A stretch of 64,000 nucleotides of DNA, from assembly GCF_006716675.1 (NCBI RefSeq), contig NZ_VFPM01000001.1:1054001-1118000 (forward strand), written 5' to 3'. The DNA is from Humibacillus xanthopallidus (GTDB lineage Bacteria > Actinomycetota > Actinomycetes > Actinomycetales > Dermatophilaceae). Positions 55,453 through 63,158 of this stretch are shown piece by piece; within the stretch, counting starts at the first letter, position 1; each line of letters begins with the position of its first letter. The notes beneath the pieces were generated by a model that saw only the letters and a program-made list of their open reading frames with translations, did no database searches and had not been told where the DNA came from. A program made the position numbers and the translations under genes.

Positions 55453-56130
55453 GTGGATCTCGATGTGGTGAGGCGCGCCCCCCTGTTCAAGGCCTTGGAC
55501 GACGAGGCGGCTGCTGCCCTGCAGTCCCAGATGAGTCGCTCCCGGATGGAACGCGGCGACGTGCTCTTCCACGAGGGCGACCGGGGCGACACGCTCTACG
55601 TCATCGCCGAGGGCAAGATCAAGCTCGGTCGCACGAGCCCCGACGGCCGCGAGAACCTCGTCGCGATCCTCGGCCCCGGCGAGATGTTCGGTGAGCTCAG
55701 CCTCTTCGACCCGGGCCCCCGCACGATGACCGCGACCGCCATCGCCGAGACACAGCTGCTCGGCCTCGGCAACGACTCCCTCACCGGCCTGCTCTCCGGT
55801 CGCCCAGAGGTCTCGAAGGCGCTGCTGGCGGCGCTCGCCCAGCGGCTGCGCCGCACCAACGCCCACCTCGCCGACCTCGTCTTCACCGACGTCCCCGGCC
55901 GGGTCGCCAAGGCCCTGCTCGAGCTGTCGGAGCGCTTCGGGCGCCCGGTCGAGGGTGGCGTCATGGTGTCGCACGACCTCACCCAGGAGGAGCTCGCGCA
56001 GCTCGTCGGCGCCTCGCGTGAGACGGTCAACAAGGCCCTCGCCGACTTCGCCACGCGTGGCTGGCTCCGCCTCGAGGCCCGGGCCGTCCTCCTGCTCGAC
56101 GTCGAGCGGCTCAAGCGCCGCGCTCGCTGA
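55453..56130 (+). CDS. crp: Crp/FNR-family cAMP-responsive regulator (Crp/GlxR-like)
   Basis: 225 residues from GTG 55453, matching the ~224-residue length of actinobacterial Crp (Rv3676, GlxR). The cyclic-nucleotide domain carries DVLFHEGDRGDTLYVIAEGK, then GEMFGELSLFDPGPRTMTAT with the cAMP-contacting E and R of GELSLFDPGPRT. The helix-turn-helix is LTQEELAQLVGASRETVNKA, LADFATRGWLRLE. It is a global regulator of carbon metabolism. Its place beside nth and marP is conserved. Confidence 0.95.
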   Translation: MDLDVVRRAPLFKALDDEAAAALQSQMSRSRMERGDVLFHEGDRGDTLYVIAEGKIKLGRTSPDGRENLVAILGPGEMFGELSLFDPGPRTMTATAIAETQLLGLGNDSLTGLLSGRPEVSKALLAALAQRLRRTNAHLADLVFTDVPGRVAKALLELSERFGRPVEGGVMVSHDLTQEELAQLVGASRETVNKALADFATRGWLRLEARAVLLLDVERLKRRAR

Positions 56131-56184
56131 GTCTCGGTGCGCCACAGCGCCGCCCGCGCCACTGAAGCCACCACACAGCAGTCA

Positions 56185-56226
56185 GGCACACACGTCGGGG
56201 CCATTCGCAGCCCGTATGCCGTGTGC
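56185..56226. repeat. Half copy of the 62.4-kb intergenic palindrome
   Basis: GGCACACACGTCGGGGCCATTCGCA (56185-56209; 25 bases, core CACACGTCGGGGCCA) closely resembles the left arm of the hairpin at 62447. Only a short inverted stretch (GTGTGC, 56221-56226) remains on the other side. It lies between convergent crp and the kinase gene and contains a GTATGCCG octamer (56214-56221). Confidence 0.6.
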
Positions 56227-56234
56227 GGCTGACC

Positions 56235-56903
56235 TCACCGCGTGACGAAGACCCACCCCTGGGGGCCGTTGAGCACCACGCGGTCGGCACTGTCGGCCGC
56301 AGCCGCGACGAGCGCCGCGTTGGCCTCGTCGGTCTGCTCGACCCAGGCCGCCGCCGCGCCCGGCTCCTTGCCGAAGGTCACGTGCCGCTCGACGAGACGC
56401 GACCGCCGCACGTCGTCGTCGCCGGTCACGAACCACACCTGCCCGAGCGGCGCCCGCGCCCGCTGCCACCGGCTCTCCGGCAGGAGCAGGTAGTTGCCCT
56501 CGGTGACGACGAGCCGGGCCGCGGGTGGCACGACCATCGCTGCGGCGATGGGCTGCTCGAGGGTCCGCTCGAAGCCGGGGGCGTAGACCCACGACTCGGG
56601 GTCGTCGACGAGACGACGCAACAGGGCGGCATACCCCTCCGCGTCGAAGGTGTCAGGGGCACCCTTGCGGCCACGGGAGCCGAGCCGGTCGAGCTGCACG
56701 TCAGCGAGGTGGAAGCCGTCCATGGGCACGTGCGCGACCCAGTCGGCGCCCTGCGCCCGCGCGACACCGTCGACGAGTGCCTCGGCGAGGGTCGACTTGC
56801 CCGCCCCGGGCGCGCCCGCGATGCCGAGCACGACCCGGCGGCGGTCGCCGACCAGCTCGACCGCCGCCGCGACGAGCGCCTCCAGGCCGTATGTCGTCCC
56901 CAT
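56235..56903 (-). CDS. Nucleoside/uridine-kinase-like P-loop kinase (YggC/fructokinase-like)
   Basis: 222 residues. Walker A is GIAGAPGAGKSTLAEALV (residues ~27-44). MDGFHLADVQLDR and GRKGAPDTFDAEGYAALLRR are characteristic of the phosphoribulokinase/uridine/pantothenate kinase superfamily, and VVTEGNYLLL of the YggC-like branch. The C-terminal VERHVTFGKEPGAAAAWVEQ carries the lid Arg/Lys. It phosphorylates a small metabolite, possibly a nucleoside or pantothenate-like compound. Twelve bases separate it from the MBL hydrolase gene upstream. Confidence 0.85.
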   Translation of the reverse strand: MGTTYGLEALVAAAVELVGDRRRVVLGIAGAPGAGKSTLAEALVDGVARAQGADWVAHVPMDGFHLADVQLDRLGSRGRKGAPDTFDAEGYAALLRRLVDDPESWVYAPGFERTLEQPIAAAMVVPPAARLVVTEGNYLLLPESRWQRARAPLGQVWFVTGDDDVRRSRLVERHVTFGKEPGAAAAWVEQTDEANAALVAAAADSADRVVLNGPQGWVFVTR

Positions 56904-56915
56904 GTAGCCAGTCCG

Positions 56916-57713
56916 TCAGGGGTGGGTGCGGAGGTACTCGAGCTGGGCGTTCACCGACAGCTCGGCTGCCGGCCAGACGCTGCGTGGCACGTCGGCATAG
57001 ACCGTTTCCACGACGTCGTATGCCGTCTGCGCACCTCGGGCGACCGCGTCGCGCACCTGCTCCAGCCGCTCTGCGCGGTGTCGGAGGTAAAAGCTCACCG
57101 TTTCGGCAGCGTCGCTGACGGCCGGCCCGTGCCCGGGCAGAAGACTCGTCACTGTGCCCGCACGGGTGAGCGCCTCGATGCGAGAGAGGGATTCGAGGTA
57201 TGCCTCGAGGTTGCCGTCCGGCCACGCAACGACCGTCGTGCCCCGACCGAGAACCGTGTCACCGGTGAGCAGCGTGTTGTCGGCCGGCAGCACGAAGGAG
57301 AAGGAGTCGCTCGAGTGACCCGGCGTCGGCACGGCCAGGATCTCGAGCCCCCCGACGGTGATCAGCTCGCCCTCGCGAACGTCGTCGTGCCCGCGCCCGA
57401 AGCCCCGCACCGGCGCACCGGTCAGCTCGTGGAAGCGGTCGGCGCTCTCTGCATGGTCGAGGTGCCCATGGGTCAACAAGGTCAAGGCGATTCGGCGGCC
57501 CGACTCCCGCACGTGATTGACGACGGCCGACAGGTGCGACTCGTCGAGCGGTCCGGGGTCGACCACGACGACGTCGTCCGAGCCCGGCTCGGCCAGCAGC
57601 CAGGTGTTCGTGCCGTCGAGCGTCATGGGTGACGGGTTCGGGCAGAGCACGCAGACAGCCCGCTCCCCCACCGGGCCGCCGGCCCAGCTCGGGTCCGCGA
57701 CCGCACCCTTCAT
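56916..57713 (-). CDS. MBL-fold metallohydrolase (Rv3677c/LACTB2-like)
   Basis: 265 residues from ATG 57713 (ATGA overlap with the NUDIX gene). The first strands contain NPSPMTLDGTNTWLL. The metal motif is LLTHGHLDHAESADRFHEL, with later metal ligands in VPTPGHSSDSFSFVL, LLTGDTVLGRG and LLPGHGPAVSD. The C-terminal winged-helix-like segment (HRAERLEQVRDAVARGAQTA) is typical of the LACTB2/Rv3677c group, which includes RNA- and thioester-cleaving enzymes. Substrate unknown. Confidence 0.92.
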   Translation of the reverse strand: MKGAVADPSWAGGPVGERAVCVLCPNPSPMTLDGTNTWLLAEPGSDDVVVVDPGPLDESHLSAVVNHVRESGRRIALTLLTHGHLDHAESADRFHELTGAPVRGFGRGHDDVREGELITVGGLEILAVPTPGHSSDSFSFVLPADNTLLTGDTVLGRGTTVVAWPDGNLEAYLESLSRIEALTRAGTVTSLLPGHGPAVSDAAETVSFYLRHRAERLEQVRDAVARGAQTAYDVVETVYADVPRSVWPAAELSVNAQLEYLRTHP

Positions 57714-58603
57714 CGCTCGACGACCTCCATCGCCGGCCCGAGCTCGCTGTGGACGACCTCGGGCATGATCAGCGGCAGGTGCTCGGCGTGCGCCACGAAT
57801 TCGCTTGCGCTGGAAGCCTGCAGGATCTCCTCCACCCACATGACGGTTGGCGGCAGCATGGAAGCCCGCCCGGCGGCATACGCCGAGAGGAGCTCGCGTG
57901 GTGCCACCCACGCAGCGTGGTCGGCCTCGCTCGTGTCACCGTCGGCGATCTGCCCGCGGGGCATGTGCACCGCAAAGAACCACGTGTCGAAGCGGCGCGG
58001 CTCGAAGACCGGGGTCACCCAATGCGCTTTGACGACAACGAGATCAGAGCGCAGCACGAGTCTCTCGTCACGCAGCACCTCACCGAGCGAGACGTCACGG
58101 GCGATGAGCGCATCGCGCACCCCGCGCCACCGCTCCGCCTCGACCGGGGCAAGCGGCCCGCTCGCCGAAGGGCCGGCGAGCAGCACACCGCACTCCTCGA
58201 AGACCTCCCGGATCGCGGCCGCGACATACATCTGGGCGTCGGTCGGCGAGCACCCGAGCCGGGCGCCCCACTGGACGGGCGACGGGCCGGCCCACGGCAG
58301 GTCCTGCTCGCCATCACGCTCATCGACACCACCGCCCGGGAAGACCATCGTGCTCGGCGCGAACGCCATCTGCGAAACCCGACGGAGCATGAAGACCTCG
58401 ACAGCCGAGGTCCGGGCGCTGCCGTCGGCGACATCGCCGGAGTCGTCGACAGCAGCGGGGTCGGAAGCGCCCACCTCGGCGTCGCGCACGAGCATGACGG
58501 TGCTCGCCCGACGCGGCCGGGCCACCTCCCACCGCTCACCGGCTAGCCAGCGCCGCCCGGCATCGGAGATGCCCGGCGTCGTCGTCAGTGGGAAGAGGCG
58601 ACC
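57710..58603 (-). CDS. NUDIX hydrolase
   Basis: About 297 residues. The NUDIX box is split by an insertion: MVFPGGGVDERDGEQ, then MYVAAAIREVFEECGVLLAG carries the RExxEExG helix. The region PRRFDTWFFAVHMPRGQIAD and EADHAAWVAPRELL is typical of NUDT19-like members. The start is uncertain: TTG 58603 lies just after the ridA stop; a GTG at 58684 would overlap ridA by about 65 bases. Confidence 0.82.
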   Translation of the reverse strand, partial: GRLFPLTTTPGISDAGRRWLAGERWEVARPRRASTVMLVRDAEVGASDPAAVDDSGDVADGSARTSAVEVFMLRRVSQMAFAPSTMVFPGGGVDERDGEQDLPWAGPSPVQWGARLGCSPTDAQMYVAAAIREVFEECGVLLAGPSASGPLAPVEAERWRGVRDALIARDVSLGEVLRDERLVLRSDLVVVKAHWVTPVFEPRRFDTWFFAVHMPRGQIADGDTSEADHAAWVAPRELLSAYAAGRASMLPPTVMWVEEILQASSASEFVAHAEHLPLIMPEVVHSELGPAMEVVER

Positions 58604-58619
58604 CAAGGCGGTCTCGCGA

Positions 58620-59084
58620 TCAGTCCCGCACCGAGACGATGACCTCGACCTCGACCGGCGCGTCGAGCGGCAGCGCAGCGACACCGACGGCCGAGCGGGC
58701 GTGAATTCCCTTGTCCCCGAATGCCTTCACAAAGAGCTCACTCGCGCCGTTGATGACTCCGGGCTGACCGGTGAAGCCGGGGTCGGAGGCGACGAAGCCG
58801 ACGACCTTGACGACGCGCGACACCTTGTCGAGGTCGCCGATCTCCGACTTGATCGCGGCGATCGCGTTGAGCGCGCACGTCTCGGCGAGCGCCTTGGCGG
58901 CGTCGGCGTCGACCTCGGCCCCGACCTTGCCGGTCGCGGCGAGGGCGCCGGCAACCATCGGCAGCTGGCCGGAGGTGAAGACGAGGTCACCGTCACGCAT
59001 GACCGGGACGTAGGCCGCGACGGGCGGCACGACCTCGGGCACGGTGAGCCCCAGCTCGGACAGGCGGTCCTCCACGGCACCCAC
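58620..59084 (-). CDS. RidA-family protein
   Basis: 154 residues. The RidA/YjgF fold is seen in VPEVVPPVAAYVPVMRDGDL, VFTSGQLPMVAGALAATGKV, ALNAIAAIKSEIGDLDKVSR and GKGIHARSAVGVAALPLDAP-like C-terminal strand (text GIHARSAVGVAALP). RidA enzymes destroy reactive enamine/imine intermediates. The catalytic Arg position of canonical RidA appears as HARSAVGV, where R aligns with the substrate arginine. Position matches Rv3678c. GTG start 59084, two bases after the DUF4177 stop. Confidence 0.92.
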   Translation of the reverse strand: MGAVEDRLSELGLTVPEVVPPVAAYVPVMRDGDLVFTSGQLPMVAGALAATGKVGAEVDADAAKALAETCALNAIAAIKSEIGDLDKVSRVVKVVGFVASDPGFTGQPGVINGASELFVKAFGDKGIHARSAVGVAALPLDAPVEVEVIVSVRD

Positions 59085-59086
59085 GG

Positions 59087-59251
59087 TCAGTTGCCCCCGG
59101 ACTTGGGACGCTTGAAGTAGGCGACGAGACTCGAGCCGTCGGGTCCGTTGACGATCTGGACGAGCTCCCAGCCGTCAGCCCCGAAGTTGTCGAGGATCGC
59201 CTTGGTGTTGTGGATCAGAAGAGGTGCGGTGAGGTACTCCCACGTGGTCAT
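59087..59251 (-). CDS. Small DUF4177 protein
   Basis: 54 residues from ATG 59251: MTTWEYLTAPLLIHNTKAIL, then DNFGADGWELVQIV and LVAYFKRPK. This is the full length of the DUF4177 family in this genomic place (Rv3678A position). The WEY and GWELV aromatic motifs are family features. A TAGGGT box seven bases upstream suggests a leaderless transcript. Its ATG overlaps the divergent ATG of the next gene within CATG. Confidence 0.88.
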   Translation of the reverse strand: MTTWEYLTAPLLIHNTKAILDNFGADGWELVQIVNGPDGSSLVAYFKRPKSGGN

Positions 59252-60122
59252 GAGACTCACCCTACTCAGTGCTGCGCTCGCGCTCTGCGCCGTCACCGGG
59301 TGCACGCCGGCGCCCGGTGGCAGCATGGCGGCCATGTCGACCGCCCCCCGCTCGGAGCCCGCGCCCCTGCCCCCGTCGTCACCGCCCGCGGCGACGCGTG
59401 CCTACGGCGCCGACCCCGCCCAGGTCTACGACGTGCGCCTCCCGCCGCCCGGGGTGATTCCCCTGCACGCGACGGTGCTCGTCGTCCACGGCGGCTTCTG
59501 GCGCGCGGCATACGACCGCGCCCACGCCGAGCCGGAGGCTCGAGCCTTCGCGGAGGCGGGCTACACCGTCGCGGTGGCCGAGTACCGCCGCGTCGGTATG
59601 CCGGGTGGCGGCGTCCCCGGCACCCTCGACGACGTGCGCGGGGTGATCACCGCGGTGTTGGCCGATCCCGAGCTGCCCCAGCCTGTCGTCCTCGTCGGAC
59701 ACTCCGCCGGCGGCCACCTCGTCACGTGGGCCGCCGCCCAGCCGTGGATCGCCGAGGGTCATCCCGGCGGCGTCGCTGGGGCCGTCGCGCTCGCGGGGGT
59801 CGTGGACCTCGGAGCGGCTGACCGGATGCAGCTGGGCGACGGCGCCGCACGGGCCTTCGTCGGCTCCGACGCGGGGAGCGCGGCGTGGGCGGCAGCCGAC
59901 CCGATGTCGTCGCACCCGCGGGTGCCGGTGCGCCTGATCTGGGGCGACGAGGACGACGTGGTGCCCGCCGCGGTCGGTGACGCCTACCTCGCGCAGGCGA
60001 GAGCGGCCGGGGCCGACGTGAGGAGCGAGGTCATCCGCGGTGCCGACCACTTCGCCCTCATCGACCCGACCGCCCCGGCCTTCCGGTCGGTCCTCGCCAC
60101 GGTCCACGCCCTCCTCCCCTGA
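59250..60122 (+). CDS. Secreted alpha/beta hydrolase lipoprotein
   Basis: 290 residues from ATG 59250. The signal peptide MRLTLLSAALALCAVTGC ends in a lipobox (AVTGC), then a Pro/Ser linker. The hydrolase domain has HGGFWRAAYDRAH (oxyanion), the nucleophile elbow GHSAGGHLVTW, the acid in LIWGDEDDVVP and the His in GADHFALIDP. It resembles kynurenine-formamidase/esterase-type hydrolases (HGGFW...GHSAGG). The start codon overlaps that of DUF4177 on the other strand, and no ribosome binding site is visible. Confidence 0.88.
   Translation: MRLTLLSAALALCAVTGCTPAPGGSMAAMSTAPRSEPAPLPPSSPPAATRAYGADPAQVYDVRLPPPGVIPLHATVLVVHGGFWRAAYDRAHAEPEARAFAEAGYTVAVAEYRRVGMPGGGVPGTLDDVRGVITAVLADPELPQPVVLVGHSAGGHLVTWAAAQPWIAEGHPGGVAGAVALAGVVDLGAADRMQLGDGAARAFVGSDAGSAAWAAADPMSSHPRVPVRLIWGDEDDVVPAAVGDAYLAQARAAGADVRSEVIRGADHFALIDPTAPAFRSVLATVHALLP
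59259..59264 (-). promoter_or_regulatory. -10 element for leaderless DUF4177-ridA transcript
   Basis: On the minus strand TAGGGT is followed by seven bases and ATG 59251. The box lies inside the first codons of the divergent lipoprotein gene. Confidence 0.6.
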
Positions 60123-60207
60123 CGCCACCCTCACCTGAATCGAGGTGGTGCTGGACCCCACGTCGGTGTCGGCATCACCTCGCATCGGGGGTGCAGGACG
60201 GGGGTCA

Positions 60208-60213
60208 TAGGGT
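60208..60213 (+). promoter_or_regulatory. -10 element for leaderless bagA transcript
   Basis: TAGGGT, six bases, then GTG 60220. No ribosome binding site lies upstream of the GTG, consistent with a leaderless mRNA. Confidence 0.7.
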
Positions 60214-60219
60214 GGACTG

Positions 60220-61221
60220 GTGACGAACGACTGGGCGAAGGCGCGTCTGCACGTCGTCACGGGCAAGGGCGGCACCGGCAAGACGACCGTCGCCTCTGCG
60301 CTCGCGCTCGCCCTCGCCGCACGCCCGGGCCGCGTCCTGCTCAGCGAGGTCGAGGGTCGCCAGGGGATCAGCCAGACCTTCGACGTGCCGCCGCTCGGCA
60401 CCGAGGAGACGCGCATCCTGCGCCTCGCCACCGGCGGCGAGGTCATCGGCCTGTCGGTCGACGCCAAGGCCGCCCTGCTCGAGTACCTCCAGCTCTTCTA
60501 CAAGCTCGGCCGGGCCGGCAAGCTGCTCGAGAAGTTCGGCGCCATCGACTTCGCGACGACGATCGCCCCCGGAGTGCGCGACGTGCTCCTCATCGGCAAG
60601 ATCTACGAGGCCAACCGCCGGCGCCGCGACGGCCGCCACAAGGGCGAGGGGCCGCTCGCCTACGACGCCCTCGTGCTCGACGCCCCACCGACGGGGCGCA
60701 TCGGCCGCTTCCTGTCGGTCAACTCCGAGGTCGCCGACCTCGCCAGGATGGGTCCGATCCACTCCCAGGCCGGCGCGATCACGCAGCTGCTCGAGTCCGA
60801 GCGCACCGTCGTGCACTTCGTGACCCTGCTCGAGGAGATGCCGGTCCAGGAGACCCTCGAGTCGATCGCCGAGCTGAGAGCCAAGGGTCTGCGCCCCGGG
60901 GCGATCGTCGTCAACATGGTGCGCGCGCCCCTGCTCGACGACGCTGCCCTGGAACAGGCGCGTGCCGGCCGCCTGCACAAGCCGTCGCTGCGCACCCAGC
61001 TGAGCGAGGCCGGTGTGACCGTGACCGCCGAGCTCGTCGACGGGCTGATCGCCGAGGCGCGTGACCACGCGCTGCGGGTCGACCTGGAGCGAGAGCAGCT
61101 CGCGCTGCTCGAGGGCACCGGCCTGCCGATCGTCACCCTCCCCGCGCTGTCGCAGGGCGTCGACTCGGGCTCGGTGCACGAGCTGGCCGGCATGCTCGTC
61201 GACCAGGGGATGGCGTCGTGA
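60220..61221 (+). CDS. ArsA/Get3-like ATPase, BagA (Rv3679) type
   Basis: 333 residues from GTG 60220. The deviant Walker A is VVTGKGGTGKTTVASALALA (20 residues, 12-31), followed by LSEVEGRQGISQTFD. VLDAPPTGRIGRFLSVN is the switch II/A-loop region and VVNMV the guanine/adenine-binding segment. The mycobacterial pair Rv3679/Rv3680 forms an ATPase complex related to Get3/ArsA, reported to affect redox and glycerol metabolism. It overlaps its partner as GTGA. Confidence 0.9.
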   Translation: MTNDWAKARLHVVTGKGGTGKTTVASALALALAARPGRVLLSEVEGRQGISQTFDVPPLGTEETRILRLATGGEVIGLSVDAKAALLEYLQLFYKLGRAGKLLEKFGAIDFATTIAPGVRDVLLIGKIYEANRRRRDGRHKGEGPLAYDALVLDAPPTGRIGRFLSVNSEVADLARMGPIHSQAGAITQLLESERTVVHFVTLLEEMPVQETLESIAELRAKGLRPGAIVVNMVRAPLLDDAALEQARAGRLHKPSLRTQLSEAGVTVTAELVDGLIAEARDHALRVDLEREQLALLEGTGLPIVTLPALSQGVDSGSVHELAGMLVDQGMAS

Positions 61222-62438
61222 GTGCACAGACCGCCCCGAAGCCGGCCGCCCCGAAGCCGGCCGCCCCGATGCCGCCCGCCCCCCACCGCCCGCCCCAGCT
61301 CGACATCGACGCCGTCATCGCCGACCCCAGGACCGAGATCATCGTCTGCTGCGGCTCCGGAGGTGTCGGCAAGACGACGACCGCGGCGGCTCTCGGCCTG
61401 CGTGCCGCCGAGTCCGGCCGCCGCGTCGTCGTGCTGACGATCGACCCAGCCCGTCGCCTCGCGCAGTCGCTCGGCCTCACGGAGCTCGACAACACGCCCC
61501 GCCCGGTGACCGGCATCGACTCGTCGGCGGGCGGCAGCCTCCACGCGATGATGCTCGACATGAAGCGGACCTTCGACGAGGTCGTCATCGCCCACTCCGA
61601 GCCGGGCAAGGCCGAGCAGATCCTCGCCAACCCCTTCTACCAGGCGGTCAGCAGCTCGTTCGCCGGCACGCAGGAGTACATGGCCATGGAGAAGCTCGGC
61701 CAGCTCAAGGCGAGCGCCGGCACCCCCGAGGCCCCGTGGGACCTCATCATCGTCGACACCCCGCCGTCGCGCTCGGCCCTCGACTTCCTCGATGCGCCCA
61801 ACCGGCTCGGCAGCTTCCTCGACGGCCGCTTCATCCGCCTGCTCACCGCGCCCGCGAAGGCGGGTGGCCGCGCGGGCCTCAAGGTCTTCGGCATCGGCGT
61901 GCAGCTCGTGACGAGCACGATGACCAAGATCCTCGGCGGGCAGATGCTGAGCGACGTGCAGACCTTCGTCAACGCCCTCGACACGATGTTCGGCGGTTTC
62001 CGCGAGCGCGCCGACGAGACCTACCGCCTGCTCTCCGAGGAGGGCACCGCCTTCCTCGTCGTCGCCGCACCCGAGCGCGACGCCCTGCGCGAGGCGTCCT
62101 ACTTCGTCGAGCGCCTCGAGGCCGACGGTATGCCGCTCGCCGGGCTCGTCGTCAACCGCATCGGTCGCGTCTCGGCACCGGGTCTCACCCCGAGCAAGTC
62201 CCTGGCCGTGGCGGAGTCGCTCGAGGACGGCAACGGGCCGCGCTCCGCGACGACCGCGGCGGGGGTGCTGCGCCTCCATGCCGACCTCGTGCGCACGGCG
62301 GAGCGCCAGCGCGACCTGGCCGACCGGTTCTCGAGGTCCCACCCCAGCATCCCGGTCGTGCAGGTGCCAGCGCTCGGCCGTGACGTGCACGACCTCGAGA
62401 GCCTGCGCGAGGTCGGCACCTCGCTCGCCGGCGCCTGA
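61218..62438 (+). CDS. ArsA/Get3-like ATPase, BagB (Rv3680) type
   Basis: 406 residues. An N-terminal Pro/Ala tandem (KPAAPKPAAP) precedes the P-loop IIVCCGSGGVGKTTTAAALG. LTIDPARRLAQSLGL, DTPPSRSALDFLDAPNRL and the C-terminal VVNRIG are ArsA/Get3 features. It has two Cys just before the P-loop. It is the second subunit of the pair with the gene upstream. Confidence 0.92.
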   Translation: MSAQTAPKPAAPKPAAPMPPAPHRPPQLDIDAVIADPRTEIIVCCGSGGVGKTTTAAALGLRAAESGRRVVVLTIDPARRLAQSLGLTELDNTPRPVTGIDSSAGGSLHAMMLDMKRTFDEVVIAHSEPGKAEQILANPFYQAVSSSFAGTQEYMAMEKLGQLKASAGTPEAPWDLIIVDTPPSRSALDFLDAPNRLGSFLDGRFIRLLTAPAKAGGRAGLKVFGIGVQLVTSTMTKILGGQMLSDVQTFVNALDTMFGGFRERADETYRLLSEEGTAFLVVAAPERDALREASYFVERLEADGMPLAGLVVNRIGRVSAPGLTPSKSLAVAESLEDGNGPRSATTAAGVLRLHADLVRTAERQRDLADRFSRSHPSIPVVQVPALGRDVHDLESLREVGTSLAGA

Positions 62439-62446
62439 CCCCCCTA

Positions 62447-62506
62447 CGCACACGTCGGGGCCACCCGCATACCGTTTCCGGCGTGCGGGTGGCCCCGATG
62501 TGTGCG
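62447..62506. terminator. 23-bp-stem hairpin between convergent bagB and whiB4
   Basis: Arms 62447-62469 and 62484-62506 pair over 23 bases with a single G-U-type difference; the loop is 14 bases. The core is CACGTCGGGGCCACCCGCA. A diverged half copy occurs at 56185. Position and structure argue for a two-way terminator. Confidence 0.8.
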
Positions 62507-62580
62507 GGCGGGTGTCGCCCCGCGTGGCACCCCCCGGCGTCAGCGCGTGTCAGCCCGTCGTCGGGCCTGGTCGATCCTCG

Positions 62581-62883
62581 TCAGTGGGTCGGGTGCGAGG
62601 CCATCCCGGCTCGCAGCGCCGTCTTCCACGACGTGATGTCCGGACGGCGACGGAGCAGGGCCCGACGCTCGCGCTCGGTCATCCCGCCCCACACGCCGAA
62701 CTCGGTGCGGTTGTCGAGTGCCTCGGCGAGGCACTGGGCCAGCACCGGGCAGGCCTTGCACACCGCTTTGGCGTCGTGCTGGGCCTTGCCCCGCACGAAC
62801 AGCGCATCCGGGTCCTGGCTGGAGCAGCGAGCCTGGCTCGCCCACTCCTGCGTCCACTCTTCTGTGACTGCGGCAATGCTCAT
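62581..62883 (-). CDS. whiB4: WhiB-family Fe-S redox regulator, WhiB4-like
   Basis: 100 residues from ATG 62883 (GGGAGGGG upstream). The four cluster cysteines are C20, C42, C45 and C51 (ARCSSQDPD, then [12 protein letters not shown]). The beta-turn [18 protein letters not shown] and a basic tail for DNA contact follow. In M. tuberculosis WhiB4 (Rv3681c) is a redox-responsive nucleoid-associated regulator in the same place beside Rv3680 and ponA2. Confidence 0.92.
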   Translation of the reverse strand: MSIAAVTEEWTQEWASQARCSSQDPDALFVRGKAQHDAKAVCKACPVLAQCLAEALDNRTEFGVWGGMTERERRALLRRRPDITSWKTALRAGMASHPTH

Positions 62884-62953
62884 GACGTTTACCCCTCCCC
62901 GCTCGGGCCTCCCACGACTCCGAGCCGACTGAGACCGTCCCACCGATCTCGGC

Positions 62954-62978
62954 TTGGGCCACCCCCCGGCTGGCCCAA
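62954..62978 (-). promoter_or_regulatory. Hairpin in whiB4 5' leader
   Basis: TTGGGCCA (62954-62961) and TGGCCCAA (62971-62978) are perfect 8-base inverted arms with a 9-base loop. They lie between the whiB4 start and a possible -10 TAATGT (minus strand, 62984-62989), so they would fall in the leader or at its start. Confidence 0.5.
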
Positions 62979-62983
62979 AACAG

Positions 62984-62989
62984 ACATTA
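62984..62989 (-). promoter_or_regulatory. Possible -10 element of whiB4
   Basis: TAATGT on the minus strand, about 100 bases before the whiB4 start, in a locally AT-richer patch. Placement just outside the hairpin at 62954-62978 is the main support. Confidence 0.35.
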
Positions 62990-63040
62990 CGAGCGTGAGG
63001 CCCGGCCCGACATAGCCTCTATGGACCATTTAGTGAGACG

Positions 63041-63054
63041 GGTGACTAGTCACC
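63041..63054. promoter_or_regulatory. Perfect 14-bp palindrome upstream of ponA and whiB4
   Basis: GGTGACTAGTCACC reads the same on both strands. It lies about 93 bases before the ponA -10 box and 160 bases before whiB4. It looks like a dimeric operator. The GTGA-N4-TCAC spacing does not fit the Crp/GlxR consensus (N6). Confidence 0.5.
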
Positions 63055-63146
63055 TGATACGTCCAGGACCCCCGGGGTGCCGCATACGGGAGCCGTGGTG
63101 TAAAGCAGCCACGCCGCTCGAATGAGGTCGGCGCAGTCCCAGCGGT

Positions 63147-63152
63147 TACCCT
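63147..63152 (+). promoter_or_regulatory. -10 element for leaderless ponA transcript
   Basis: TACCCT, six bases, then ATG 63159, with no purine-rich ribosome binding site: the same geometry as the bagA and DUF222 promoters. Confidence 0.6.
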
Positions 63153-63158
63153 TGCCCC

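Noticed and set aside
60660..62453. Minus-strand open frame of 597 codons opposite the ArsA-like pair
   Set aside because: Shadow of two well-supported ATPase genes; no independent ribosome binding site or motif.
63041..63054. Crp/GlxR binding site
   Set aside because: The palindrome has four bases between GTGA and TCAC; the Crp/GlxR consensus has six.
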